Part shown: piece by piece, positions 23,358 through 34,374 of the stretch
How the letters are laid out: each line of letters begins with the position of its first letter
Position numbering within the stretch: position 1 is the stretch's first letter
NCBI GenBank assembly: GCA_032622095.1
Contig: CP136066.1
Location: 67,338,278-67,402,277 of the forward strand
From: Siphonodentalium dalli
Taxonomy: Eukaryota > Mollusca > Scaphopoda > Gadilida > Siphonodentaliidae
Reading direction: 5' to 3'
Length of the DNA: 64,000 bases
Notes under the pieces: generated by a model
What the model was told of the DNA's origin: nothing
Seen by the model: the letters and a program-made list of their open reading frames with translations, nothing else
The model's database searches: none
Program-made: the position numbers and the translations under genes

Positions 23358-25058
23358 GGTCTTCAAAATATATATGAGATAACCCAAACATTTTCACCGA
23401 TGTTGACAACATTACTGGGAGAAATCAACCTGTTTTGGCAATTTTGCAGGGGACAATTTTTCAGTTTGTAGTGCAATATTGCTAGCGTATGAACGTACCC
23501 TAAATTAATTACTAAAATACTATATTTATGTTCATCTAAATTACAATTAACTTTTATTTTCCAACTAATTGATTTTTAGCAGTAACAAATGAAGATACAG
23601 TCAATACAGGTAATTGAACATAACTACATTGTTTGCCTTCAAACGAAACTCAAACTGATTACATTTTGGTGTTAAATACAACACATATTCTTTTAATACA
23701 TTACAGTATTATGTTTTCACGCAACCTTAGCGCACACGGTGAAGAGTGAAGCGGCAGTTTCAATAACACTTGCGTCTCTGTGTAGCCCAACAACACTGTC
23801 TTGTCATTAGAATAATGTTGTTGCCGAGAACGAAACCTTGTAGTTCCATTTCAGTTATTCTGTCAAATCATAAGAAAATCTCCGTTCCATAAATGTTCAT
23901 AATATGTTCGGTAGCCTAAATGTTAAATATGTTCCCAGTACCGCATTGAGTGGGTAACTAGATCAACTAGATCTGGTCCCATCAGATATAGTGTTGCATA
24001 TTGGCATTACCAAACTTATTAAGTCAATGAGACGCGAATCCCCTCAGATGCCCATTCACCTTATTGCTATCTCGTCTATTGGTTGTGCTGCTTTCTTTTC
24101 TATGACATCAAACTTTATATGTACACAATTATCGCTAATAAATTGTTAATCAAAATCTTACTATTTTTTTCAGCTCTACTCATCAATCTAGCTGATTTCT
24201 CTTCAGATATGATGTAATGTCAAATCAATCTTTAAATGTCAAATTTTTGTTGTTTCGCATTAATCCTATACATGCAGTTGTGGGGGAATCGACGGTATGA
24301 AATACAATCGACATTCAAATCGAATTGGGGATCAAATTTATCAATAGCCATAATAATGTACTAATGAACTAAGCTCATTACATATCTATATGCATTGATG
24401 CATGCAATAATGCATAATGGATATTTGATTGGATCCATACAGTTTTTGCAACGGCCGCACATGTCGAACCAACACGGTTCACAGAACAGCAGTGTGTGTT
24501 AACGGTTTTGTTAATCCGATACGAGTGCAAGCATAGAAGAATAGAACTAGATGCGTATCATTCAGTCTACAATTCTGCGATGGCACAAGTGGCGTATCTG
24601 CAAATCCATTAACATATGCGTTGTTCTGTTCTCAGGTCACCCATCCTAGAATCGGTGCATTAAACAAATACAGGTTTAACAGGTTTATTTAGGTTCACAC
24701 ATGGCTTGTATTGCTATGTGTGAGGTTTTTATTGTATAGTTACGATTTCATGAATCGGGTGAACATCAACGAAATGCTTTCCATCGGATTTGTAAATATG
24801 AAAAAAACAATAACACTACACATACATATACGTACGTCTAGGAATAAATGTGTAATAAACTATTTTACATAAGATACCGTACAAGTCCAAGACTTAAATG
24901 TGCGCGATATTATTTTCTTTATTTGTTTTAATTATTTGATATATAATTTCCATATAATATAAATATTGTGTTCATTAAAAATAAAATATTACATGGAAGT
25001 ATAAAATTCTGGCATTTCAGAAATTAAAATCCTAGTTTAATGCTTATTTTCGTTACAG
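23358..25058. other. Stretch without recognisable gene upstream of the MULE exon
   Basis: AT-rich. No coding block or repeat recognised. If the upstream exons belong to the MULE gene, this is intron sequence. Confidence 0.5.
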
Positions 25059-26723
25059 GCTAGTGGGTCGGAAAGCGATTCGGATGGCAATACACCTGGA
25101 TTGAGATGTACCATCTACACAACTGAAAATACTGGGTTAACGACAGCTTCAGCCAAATCCATACTGACATACCCTGATTTAGATAAGGTATGTGATATCC
25201 CCCCAGTTAAACCAAAAGGTGGAAGCCTATATATGTTCGCCTACCAGGATGACGCATATAAAGATGATTGGAAGAGTGATCAGTACATGTGGGCTCATAA
25301 TGGTACAACTAAGCTGCCGCGGTCAAATCCGATTCTTAAAAAATCATACTACAAATGCAAAATCAACAACGATAACCCTGTAGGCTCCCTCTTGTTTGTA
25401 CGAAATTCATATTGCTTGGATGCAAAACCAAACCTGATCCTAGTTGAGTATTTGGGTGATGAATCAGTTTATGTAGATCGTCCTCATGGGAACTCAAACA
25501 AAAATAAAGGGGTGTTTAAACGCACGACCAAATCGACACTTAAATCGATAAAGAATACAGTTTCTGCCCGGTCAGAAAATCCAACAAAAACTTACCAGCG
25601 TATGGTGACACGCGATACAGCAGCCGGTTATCAATGGGTTCTGAACCATCGAAATTCCAAACAAGTTCAAAATATAAAATCAACTGTAGTATCACAAAGT
25701 CGCATTTCGACTGATTCGATCGCAAATGTCTTGCAATTTGCTTCCCAGTTGGATCTAATTCCCGAACTGACAATTACCAATAAAGATTTGTTTTGCATTG
25801 CACATTATCCCGAGTGGACAAAATCTGTGAATGAACTGATTAAAGTTGAGCCTGGACGCCACCAATTTCTTTTGGGTTATGACACAACCTTTAAAATAGG
25901 GGATTTCTATGTGTCTTCCCTCGTATTTAAGAATGTCATATTTGAAGGGTCTCCCGTTTTCCCAGTAGCTTTCCTCATACACGAGAGGAAGTTTCAAAGG
26001 GCACATACTAGATTTTTTGAAATAGTGTGGGACCTGATACCAAATTTGGTTTCACATCCTGTACCCATAGTCCTGGACAGGGAAGATAGTTTCACAACAG
26101 CAGATATATTTCCAAATTTACTGATTGTGTACTGCTGGAATCACATCAAGCGATATTTCAGGTTCCACCTACGTAACCGACTAGGTTCGCAGCATGATGA
26201 AATATCAATTTATATTGAAAACCTTTATGATTTACTCAAGTGTGAGTCTGCAGAAGATTTTGATCTAAAATATGATGAAGTGACATCTCTTTGGAGTAAG
26301 CCCGCGAAAGAGTATTTCGACAACAACTTGAAGAACGATATACAAACATCAGCAGCTTGTTGGGTTCTCCGTCCTCTTAAAATTTATGACCCGCTTTCGG
26401 GCATAACAAATAACATCTCCGAATCTTTCAACGTTGTAGTAAAAGAACTGACCGACTGGAAAGAAGTCTCAATTGACAGTGCCGTCCTTTCATTTCATTT
26501 TCTTCTCAAATTTTATCACACAGAATATTTGCGAGGCAGAATGGGAATAGGCAACGCTTCTCTTAGAGCCGAATTTTCAAACGCAATGTTGAAAGAAGAT
26601 GAGTGTGTCATACCAAATGGCGTATGTGCACCTAATGAAATTGTAGGTTTGGTGCGTCAAGGAAAACTCGACTTTGACACCAATGTCGCCAACACTGCAC
26701 ATGACGCACATAACGGATCCTAG
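25059..26723 (+). CDS. MULE-type transposase (DDE core), large exon
   Basis: The exon opens after 'ttttcgttacag' in phase 0 with an acidic 'ASGSESDSDG' lead, and is open to TAG 26721. Numbered from the Leu codon at 25101, an N-terminal DNA-binding-like part (about 30-100, 'DDWKSDQYMWAHNG') is followed by the transposase core. D261 lies in 'LLGYDTTFKIG', D326 in 'IVLDREDS', the MULE-specific CxxH at C345/H348 in 'YCWNHIKRYF', and E441 in 'NNISESFNV'. The order and spacing (D-64-D-114-E) fit Mutator-like transposases, which cut and paste DNA in the nucleus. No internal stop in 554 codons: the best-preserved enzyme in the window. The SWIM finger expected at the C-terminus is in the next frame (26714-27373). 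No terminal repeats were located, so an active element and a domesticated gene both remain possible. Confidence 0.9.
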   Translation, partial: ASGSESDSDGNTPGLRCTIYTTENTGLTTASAKSILTYPDLDKVCDIPPVKPKGGSLYMFAYQDDAYKDDWKSDQYMWAHNGTTKLPRSNPILKKSYYKCKINNDNPVGSLLFVRNSYCLDAKPNLILVEYLGDESVYVDRPHGNSNKNKGVFKRTTKSTLKSIKNTVSARSENPTKTYQRMVTRDTAAGYQWVLNHRNSKQVQNIKSTVVSQSRISTDSIANVLQFASQLDLIPELTITNKDLFCIAHYPEWTKSVNELIKVEPGRHQFLLGYDTTFKIGDFYVSSLVFKNVIFEGSPVFPVAFLIHERKFQRAHTRFFEIVWDLIPNLVSHPVPIVLDREDSFTTADIFPNLLIVYCWNHIKRYFRFHLRNRLGSQHDEISIYIENLYDLLKCESAEDFDLKYDEVTSLWSKPAKEYFDNNLKNDIQTSAACWVLRPLKIYDPLSGITNNISESFNVVVKELTDWKEVSIDSAVLSFHFLLKFYHTEYLRGRMGIGNASLRAEFSNAMLKEDECVIPNGVCAPNEIVGLVRQGKLDFDTNVANTAHDAHNGS

Positions 26724-27373
26724 TGACTGACCCTGCAACAAATGTTGTACACACTCAGCGGTCTTTAGCATTGGAAATCGTGAGAACGAAAACAATAACA
26801 TTCGTTCCCGAACAATCCGCGTTCGTTGTAGAGGGGACTAAGGGTAATTTATATTGCACAAAATTGTTTCCGAATGAAAGTTGTCAATGCCCATCGACGA
26901 CAACATGTTACCATATAATTGCTGCTAGAATTCTAATCGGCATTGAGGACAGTTCAAGTCCACATAAAGTTAACTTGACACAACTTAGAAAACGTGGGCG
27001 TACCCGATCCGATAAAAAATCAGGGAGAAAGAAAGGCAGGAAAGCCGATTACAATGTGATTCCCGCCCCTGACTCTATTGTTGTGACTGACGAAACCGTT
27101 CAGTTAGATTCCTCTGTCATTTCCATTTCTGATCAGGCCGTTTCAACCCCTTCAAAAAACAAACGAATGCCAGGCTCACCGATTCGACACCATGACAAGC
27201 CCATTGCTGGTAAGTTAGTGTCAACGCCTCCAAATAACACACTCAAGCCACGGTCACCTATCCGAAGTGAAGCTTCTGCTGTGAAGTCGTGTTTCAGACC
27301 AAAAATGCTCAAAGTTGTAAAAAAACCTTACATTTCAAATTCCACTGACAATCTTTCAACTTCGCCAGTTTAA
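26714..27373 (+). CDS. SWIM zinc finger tail of the MULE transposase, in shifted frame
   Basis: Open from 26714 to the stop at 27371-27373. Numbered from the GTG at 26723, it holds a SWIM motif, C54-x-C56..C62-x-H64 ('CQCPSTTTCYHI'), within 'EGTKGNLYCTKLFPNES', then a basic run (RKRGRTRSDKKSGRKKGRK) that could be a nuclear signal, and a Pro/Ser-rich end with two 'GSPIRHHDKP/RSPIRSEAS'-like repeats. SWIM fingers follow the DDE core in MULE transposases and bind DNA or protein. The preceding core ends in TAG TGA overlapping this frame, so a one-base indel near 26710-26722 (or an assembly error) is the simplest reading. There is no ATG near the start, which argues against a separate gene. Confidence 0.8.
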   Translation, partial: RILVTDPATNVVHTQRSLALEIVRTKTITFVPEQSAFVVEGTKGNLYCTKLFPNESCQCPSTTTCYHIIAARILIGIEDSSSPHKVNLTQLRKRGRTRSDKKSGRKKGRKADYNVIPAPDSIVVTDETVQLDSSVISISDQAVSTPSKNKRMPGSPIRHHDKPIAGKLVSTPPNNTLKPRSPIRSEASAVKSCFRPKMLKVVKKPYISNSTDNLSTSPV

Positions 27374-28704
27374 TATTAAACTTTTTTCAGTCAGTTAATT
27401 GGCTCAAAAGTGGACATTCGTAAACTGAATGGTTTTATCCTTTTGGCTCGACCATCTAGTTCCTGGATGTCCAGTATACTGTCCATGAACCCTCACTTTT
27501 GCTTTGCTATTTCAGTGATACTGTGACAATTGCCTACTGAGCTTAAATATACCAAACATATCAAACACAATTATCGCATCAATTCCATTACCCAGTATTT
27601 CAACAGAATGTTTGATGTAGTATAGCCATATACTAGTGAATAGCACTTATGTCACCAATTTGGTATGAATTTGGGGGATGGACAGACTGCATGAGTGTGG
27701 CAAATACAGTCATTGATTCGCATTTAAGAATAACGTTTTGCGCTTCCATTCTGAATATAGATCTCATTAAAAAAAAACATTTTATTTGTTATTCCCATTC
27801 AATCACCATAATATTTGTACCACATTGAACATTATTGTTCTCCATTTCTATCACCCAACCAAAGTTTTTCACATCCCTTCAAGAAGTCGTGATTTTTAAA
27901 ATGAAAAAATAAATTTTAAACTATTAATTTGAATGGAAAAACCAATACCCCATATAATCAGTGTATGATAGTAAATACTACAACAACACCTGTTTACCCT
28001 TTCAATATGAGTTTTGTTTTATTTATTTATTGAACAAGTGTTTTTTTTAAATTACAGCAAGATTCTTTAAAGCTTTCATTTGAGAGTTTGGCAGGAATTA
28101 CTGACAGTCAGTAAGCCCGGGGGGCTCGTGCACATTTTTGGTCAAAAAGTGGGTACTGGGCTTACTCACGAGGACCTTTCCGTGCAAAAATTAAGTTAGC
28201 CTTCATGTACTGACATACCATCATGTTTTATAACTAATGCTTATTAATGAAGCACAACTGCATGGCAAGATAGTTGAGCAAAACAATTCCGGTACCATTA
28301 TTTGAAGACCATCGGTTCAATATAATGGTAACGATGTTATCCTAATTTGAAAGAAATAACTGGTAATACTAGAAGGAACTATCTCTATTTACTTCTGTTT
28401 GTCACTTTCAATAATTATCCGTTATTTTGTCAAGTAATTCGTGTAACATGTACAAATGTTGATATGAGTGAAATAAATGTTTAAATATGTAATTATAGAA
28501 CGAAATAACGGATACAATGCAGCGAATGATATACACATAATGCTCAGGAAAGTTTTCCAGATTCAAATGACCCCGCCGCCAGTAATATAGGATTACGTAA
28601 TATTTCTCTAATATGAATTATACAGCCAAAATTTGAAAATATGTATAAGTATTGAATAATGACGACGGTGTTAAACCCCCAGCTGTCCGCATATTGCATA
28701 TAAG
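27374..28704. other. Stretch without recognisable gene downstream of the MULE gene
   Basis: AT-rich with several A/T runs. An AATAAA-like signal near 27908 could serve the MULE gene. Nothing else was identified. Confidence 0.5.
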
Positions 28705-28893
28705 AAAGACTATGGTTTGAAAATAATATATTGATTTACATTTCCCGACCAAACGGCTGCTCATATAATACCCCTGACAAAATATATCGAAGCAGTTTGT
28801 GGGGTAATGATATGGTGCACTATGATAAACTCAATTATTGTGCGATGACTATGTCAACCAGAATTTGTGGTGTATGTTTTTTATGATTTTTAC
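28705..28893 (+). repeat. Repeat C, copy 1
   Basis: Nearly identical to 33276-33472 ('ctatggtttgaaaataatat', 'cccgaccaaacggctgctca', 'aaatatatcgaagcag'). The copies differ by scattered single bases and split at the end, where copy 2 runs into a splice acceptor. Confidence 0.8.
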
Positions 28894-28959
28894 AAGGATG
28901 GCCAGGTACTCAGGACAATTATACAGAGTGCTACATGCAGTGAGTGAATTTACTGCATA

Positions 28960-29255
28960 TTCGATTGCCTGTACTTGTATTCCATGGAATCATGTCGGGT
29001 CCGTTTCAACAGTTCATTCCACGATTTACGGGGTGTGAAGTATTATTGGACGAGACACGCAACGTTGGACACATGTAATGCGCTAAGAGGGTTTCGGATA
29101 TATTTTCATCATAAAACTTATTCAGAACACATGATGAAAATAAGCTTCACACATCGCTTGAAAAGACGATATTTATCACACCAGTTCAACTGCATTCGAA
29201 TGCACCCGCATATCCAATACGCAATGAATGTATCGCTATTCATGTTGCGAAAGGT
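28960..29255 (+). CDS. Possible exon, unknown protein
   Basis: Open frame with 'MESCRVRFNSSFHDLRGVKY' and 'TRHATLDTCNALRGFRIY', ending at a good donor, GCGAAAG|gtaagtt (29249-29260). It sits just after repeat C, which in its other copy also leads into an exon. No known family. Confidence 0.3.
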
Positions 29256-31647
29256 AAGTTTCAATTCCGAATATGTCAATCAGTGAATACCACAATTTGT
29301 TCCATACCATCTGTGCAAACTCAGATGTACACTCGATATATCTATGAAACAAGAGATTTGAATGTTTGTTTGCAGTGATTGCATTGAGTGGCATTGTCAT
29401 GCGTGGTTTTGGTGAAAATATTGGCCATTTTGATACAGATTGGAAAATACTCTGATAATCCTTAGATATCGATCAGTTCGGGCCATCTTGTTGTGAGCAA
29501 TGAAGACTTGGCCTGTACGGCAATCGGAGTATTGGCCTCATCTATAATCACTGCTTATGTCGGATTCAGTCTGACAGACTTAATTCAGCTATTTCGGGAT
29601 GTTCAAGTTAATTCATTATGGAGCCCTCTACCCAGCGTAACCTGGATACCAAAGCCCACCTGACAGTCCCGATCAGGACTGCTTGCTGATGTGACCCATA
29701 CACCCACCGCCGAAACCATGATGGAGTTGTCAATAACATAGTGCACTCCAGAGTACAGCAGCCTGGTGGCAATCACCGCCAGTAGCAGCGGCTCTGATAT
29801 CGCAGTAGTGACCATAGTGCAGGAAACGATAAAGAAAGCTGAAGATCAAAACTGAGAAACAGACACACGACATCCAGCTCAGTCATCAGCTCCTATACAA
29901 CAACTATTCCATCAACAGAAAGAAATACAAAGCTCCCCCCAACTGTTGTGGGGCAGGCCCCTACATAAAGGAGAATGCGGCCCATTTGTGCCCTCAATTT
30001 GGGGCATGTGTCCTCATGTGGGCGTTTCTTACACATTTTGATCATTTCAACATTTTGATTTAAAGAAAAATATATCAAATAAAAGTTTGTATTTAAATTT
30101 TTTTTTTGTTCAATTTAAAAAAAAAACATTTGTTTTATATCAGATTAAGTTTTTTTTAACCAGAATTACCTAGATAAATCAACAAGACTTGTGCAAGATA
30201 CGAAACTAACAAGTCGAAATATAAACAAAATCCCACGTCACGGTCGGGTCACAGATGCATGGTGCGTGATATTTTGTAGCTAGCCAACAATAAAAGGCCG
30301 ACATTCTGACGTGAAATAACGCTATCCAGAGTGAAATAACAACATCGTATTTCACTGTGGCTTCTGAGAGATAAATACAACGATCTACGTTTCGGTAAAT
30401 TCCTGCTATTTTATGGGCACGCTTATAATAAAAGGGATTATGTGCATTTTACGAACTGCAACACAACTTAAGAGGATTCAGAATTGTATTTATTATATAA
30501 TTCATGTCTATAAGCTACATGCCATCTATGATATTGTACTTCTGTTGTATATACACTCATCTTTCTAGTCTCAATATCATGTGACATTTGATAAGAGAAA
30601 TAAAGCATTGTACCAATAACGGCAGATAATCATCGATTAATTTTACCTAATTCCCTCCCGTTGACAAAATGTTAATAGAACAATTTCAGTTCAAACAATA
30701 CGACAACAACTAACCTTTAATCGGAACACACCTCCCTCATGTGTAATATGATTTCGAGGTAGTGCTCGACATCGTATACGACGGATCAACCGCTCATTAT
30801 CTCTTCTTGATTTTGATTACAGCTAATTAATCTACATGTGGGTCACACATATATTGGTAAACATCGAGGTTCAAACCTGGATATTCAGTGATTTCAGTCG
30901 CGATCGCTAAATCTTTTCCGCATTTAAAAGCAAATGTGTTAATCTTGAAAATGACCATGTCTCGTTTTGCGATCGCTAAACGAGGACTATACTCGCGATC
31001 TTTAAACGAAAACGTAATGCTTGTAATCAACAACCCCTGACCTTTGTTGTCAACGCCTTCATTAATACATTATGGAAGCCCAATGCGATCAAAATGTTTG
31101 GCGATATTTTCTCAATTTCTGCGTTCAGATGTTAACTATCATTACATTGCAACGATTGATGTGTTTTTTTTTACCAAGAACGGGTTAAAATGACCACGAC
31201 GGAAACAGAAAATGCGAGTGTTTCGTCCACATTTGACTGTAACTAGATAAATTACTAAAAGTACTTGGCCTATGTTGTCTTTAACATATTTTATCTGCTC
31301 TTCAAAATAAGAGTTTAATGGGATGTTCATGGATCATGTTGGTTGGAAATCATTACGACTATCTTTGACAACAGCGAGACAAGATCTGAACGTGCAGAGA
31401 GCAGTTTACTGAACGAAGTCGTCAGGTCGCTTGAAATAATATGCAAGGTCATCCAGAACCCCAGGCAAGGGACCTTATGAAGACAGAAGATATCGCGATA
31501 TATATTGCAACTTTATTTTGGGTATGAAAGGCGTGAGTATCGGTTGTGTGTGAATGGAAGTAGGTGTCTTTGTCATTTTTTTTATTCATACGGGTTAGAA
31601 ACATATTTTTAATTTAATATTTATTTCGTGTAACACATTTTCTGCAG
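29256..31647. other. Stretch without recognisable gene
   Basis: Short ORFs only. GCGATCGC-type palindromes at about 30899-30905 and 30970-30976 are the only pattern noticed. Confidence 0.5.
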
Positions 31648-31663
31648 GGGGGGGGGGGGGGGT
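31648..31663. repeat. Poly-G run
   Basis: About 15 consecutive G; length is assembly-sensitive. Confidence 0.8.
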
Positions 31664-31689
31664 ATCACTGCCAATAAGATCGGAAGTCA

Positions 31690-31906
31690 AGCAACCACAA
31701 TTCAGATGGTCAGGTCATGGTGATGGCCGGCATTGCTTCATTGACATAATACACATGCTGAATGAGGATAAGCGATATGTCGGGCAATACAAGCGCATAA
31801 AAACATACTATCTAATCATTGATGAAATTGGTATGTTATCAAAGGTTTGCCTTGAACAAATAGAGAAGACTATTAGAGAAATAAGAGAGAATGACAATCT
31901 TTTGTA
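31690..31906 (+). pseudogene. PIF1/Helitron-type helicase fragment (Walker B region)
   Basis: In the frame of 31707 it reads 'WSGHGDGRHCFIDIIHML' and 'YYLIIDEIGMLSKVCLEQIE', then 'EIRENDNL' and a TAG. The piece 'QATTIQ' just before it, in another frame, completes the 'ATTIHRWSG.GDGR' motif. 'LIIDEIGMLS' is a Walker B box of PIF1-like helicases, the unwinding half of Helitron proteins and of cellular PIF1. The Walker A part and the later motifs are missing, and at least one frameshift exists. It is probably a Helitron remnant unrelated in position to the Rep fragment at 8.6 kb. Confidence 0.75.
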
Positions 31907-31988
31907 GGTATACATGTAAATAATCTTCACCTCAACACGAATTCAGTGAAAATTATTTATTTTTAATCATTCCTATGCGTGATTTACC

Positions 31989-32312
31989 TTGAATTGCAAA
32001 CAAGCGTCCCACGACATAACGGTTAGCTGCATTGTCGCAAAAGATCGAACTGGTTTTGCAAAATCTGTACAAGAGAAATACGCAACTGTCATGACATTAT
32101 CTAAACAAATTTGGACACTTCTGTCTGTCAGGGGCCAGAATGAATTTGACAAAAAATACAAAACACTTTCTTACATATATGACAGTTGGCAATATTCTCA
32201 GTCGAAAAGTGAAATGTGTTCCACTGGACAATCAAAAATCGTTCTTCCAAAACAGCGGAATGTCGCTGGAAAGGTCTCGAGCAAAATATACATCCAGACA
32301 AATCTAAAATAA
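31989..32312 (+). CDS. Uncharacterised ORF downstream of helicase fragment
   Basis: Open for 107 codons ('ASHDITVSCIVAKDRTGF', 'YATVMTLSKQIWTLLS', 'LPKQRNVAGKVSSKIY'). Basic and polar, no domain recognised. It may be part of the same broken element as the next ORF. Confidence 0.3.
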   Translation: MNCKQASHDITVSCIVAKDRTGFAKSVQEKYATVMTLSKQIWTLLSVRGQNEFDKKYKTLSYIYDSWQYSQSKSEMCSTGQSKIVLPKQRNVAGKVSSKIYIQTNLK

Positions 32313-32397
32313 AGAGACGGAAACTGGACAAGATCGTGTCCGAGCTAAATGTTTCTGGGACATATCTTTTTTAACGATAAATTGGGTCATTGCGCTT

Positions 32398-32670
32398 TTG
32401 CAAAGAAAGTTTCCTGATGTTGCCGGAAATCTGAAAGTGTCCCTGAGCGATGGAATAAAGTTCAGTAGATGGGTGAGGAAGTTTGTACAGTTTGGACATA
32501 TATTACCCATTTATAATGAAACTGTTCAATATGATGAAAAGTTGTCACCAACAAAATGGCCGAAAAGCGATTTCACCAAACAAAAGGAAATTGTTGATCT
32601 GATGAGGAAGGAACTTGTGAATTCGGAAAGTTTATTCAAGGAGGAACGTGACAAATTCATTTCTCAATGA
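32398..32670 (+). CDS. Uncharacterised ORF, Lys/Glu-rich
   Basis: Open for 90 codons, with 'RKFPDVAGNLKVSLSDGI', 'RKFVQFGHILPIYNETV' and a helical charged end 'KEIVDLMRKELVNSES'. Codon choice looks protein-like. No family recognised. Confidence 0.35.
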   Translation: MQRKFPDVAGNLKVSLSDGIKFSRWVRKFVQFGHILPIYNETVQYDEKLSPTKWPKSDFTKQKEIVDLMRKELVNSESLFKEERDKFISQ

Positions 32671-33275
32671 AAGTTTAAAAAGTGTCAAGGTATGGCTTTA
32701 AATATCTGCTTCTATTTTTATCTCAGTAAAAGAAACAGAAAATTCAAGTGTATAACCTCCGTCGTTGGCGGCATTTAAATGTTCCAACCACATTGTGAAA
32801 ATGTCTCCTGTCGGGTTTTACATACAAGTTATGACCACATGCCTCACGGATACATCTCCATAAAACAGTCCACATGACAGTTATTCCTTATATTTATATA
32901 CATTTAGCGAAAAAGCCACTTTTGTAGATGTATTTAAATCGAAAAGTATATCGTGACAAAACCAGCCCAAAATATACCATAGCACCACCCTTGGCAAAAG
33001 TTCACAGGAACAATTTATCTTTATATTGAAACCGATGATTTTTTAAGTCAATCCTGCGTGAGTCCAAATGCGCCCAAAACATTGCGTGTTCGTCTTTCCA
33101 AAACCAATGCCGTGTCAATGTAATTATGAGGCTGCAGTTATGACTTTTTGCGCATTTACCGAGAAATAATTGCAACTAGCCACGTGGGCGCCGACCAATC
33201 AGAATGCAGGATTAGAGATAATCACACTTAGTATGTAAATATATTAGAATGAAATTGTCTTATATTGAATATAAT
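32671..33275. other. Stretch without recognisable gene
   Basis: Nothing recognised. Confidence 0.5.
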
Positions 33276-33472
33276 AAAGACTATGGTTTGAAAATAATAT
33301 ATTGATTTACATTTCCCGACCAAACGGCTGCTCATATAATACCCGTGACAAAATATATCGAAGCAGTTTTGTAGGGTAATGATATGGTGCACTATGCTAA
33401 ACTCCTTTATTATGCGATGACACTGTCAACCATAATTTGTGGTGTATGTTTTATATGACTTGTTTTACTTTC
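33276..33472 (+). repeat. Repeat C, copy 2
   Basis: Partner of 28705-28893. Its last bases form the polypyrimidine tract and 'cag' acceptor of the next exon. Confidence 0.8.
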
Positions 33473-33473
33473 A

Positions 33474-33703
33474 GATTACAGATGCTTGCCGTGCCACAGC
33501 AACTGTTTAAGTGACAGGAAATCGACACATGGCCATTATCACTGTCCATTGTGTTTAGAAGTAAAATCCTGAAAAATGACTTCAGGACGCATGTGTTAAA
33601 AACATGCAAGGCAAAAAAGAAACCAGACACCTCCGCCTTAATTCTCCCTATGGATAAACCAGACACATCCACCTTAATTATTCCAGATAATAAACCAGAA
33701 TAA
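33474..33703 (+). pseudogene. C2H2-like zinc finger exon, one frameshift
   Basis: After 'ttttactttcag' the frame gives 'YRCLPCHSNCLSDRKSTHG' and 'HYHCPLC'. A shift near 33560 then leads to 'SKILKNDFRTHVLKTC', which supplies the His/Cys half of a C2H2/C2HC finger, followed by a duplicated 'KPDTSALILPMD/KPDTSTLIIPDN' segment and a stop. A nucleic-acid-binding role is inferred from the finger only. It is probably the front of the gene that continues at 33761. Confidence 0.55.
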
Positions 33704-33760
33704 AAATGACACCTGTACAGAAATAAATAGACAATATCGACATATGAGACGGATTGGCCA

Positions 33761-34370
33761 TTGCCAAAAATAAGAAAGTATTCATATCGATTGGGAAGTT
33801 GTCTTGTGTCTTCAGAGGAAATGTTAAAACATGTTAAACGCCATATCAATCACAGACATAAGGATGCAACAGAAGACATCAATGCCAACCATTATTTTAG
33901 GGGAATCTGTGTCGACGAAGAGCATGGTATTTTTTATGGTCAAGTAAGCATTCAAAGGGTTTCCTCAACCATTGCATGTCCGATTTGATCGAAAACAGAA
34001 TTTCCTATTATGTGAGGACAAGTCATGTGAGGCAATTGGTGAAATATATTTGCAATCCGACGAGCGGTATTTCCAGTGCAAGCCACTATGCTCAGCATCA
34101 ATCAAATTCAAGCAACATAACTGAAGACGATTAAAAGAGATTCCACAATCTAAATCTTTAAATTCCGAAAATTATGCTTCGGCATCGTCATTATTGTCCA
34201 AATCAGCATCAATTGGAGCACCTTTGATTGTGACTTCCGAAGCAGACTATCCAGACCGTGATACTACAGTGTTTTTCTCTCCGTGTTCCATGACGACGAG
34301 ACACGGTACTGGGTGGGAAGCTGGTATAGCCACCCCCCCCCCATGTTGGAAATCATAGCCTCAGCGATAG
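33761..34370 (+). pseudogene. Conserved TE-associated protein piece ('GICVDEE..PLHVRF')
   Basis: The first frame (33761-33945) reads 'SSEEMLKHVKRHINHRHK' and 'YFRGICVDEEHGIFYG'. After a shift near 33950 it continues 'GFPQPLHVRFDRKQNFLLCE', 'CEAIGEIYLQSDERYFQC' and, beyond a single in-frame TGA (34122), a Ser-rich stretch ending 'PCSMTTRHGTGWEAG'. From memory, proteins with C2H2 fingers followed by a 'GIC.D' and 'P.HV' Cys-rich domain are widespread and unnamed in molluscs and cnidarians. I cannot give a function. A family A repeat starts at 34375 and may cut this gene from the BRCT part at 36.2 kb. Confidence 0.5.
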
Positions 34371-34374
34371 CTCG

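Noticed and set aside
22875-23377. ORFs of 145 and 97 codons in a GC-rich patch
   Set aside because: They overlap an interspersed repeat with internal duplication and a GACA microsatellite tail.
33451-33849. Minus-strand ORF of 132 codons
   Set aside because: Opposite the zinc finger and linker coding on the plus strand, with no domain of its own.
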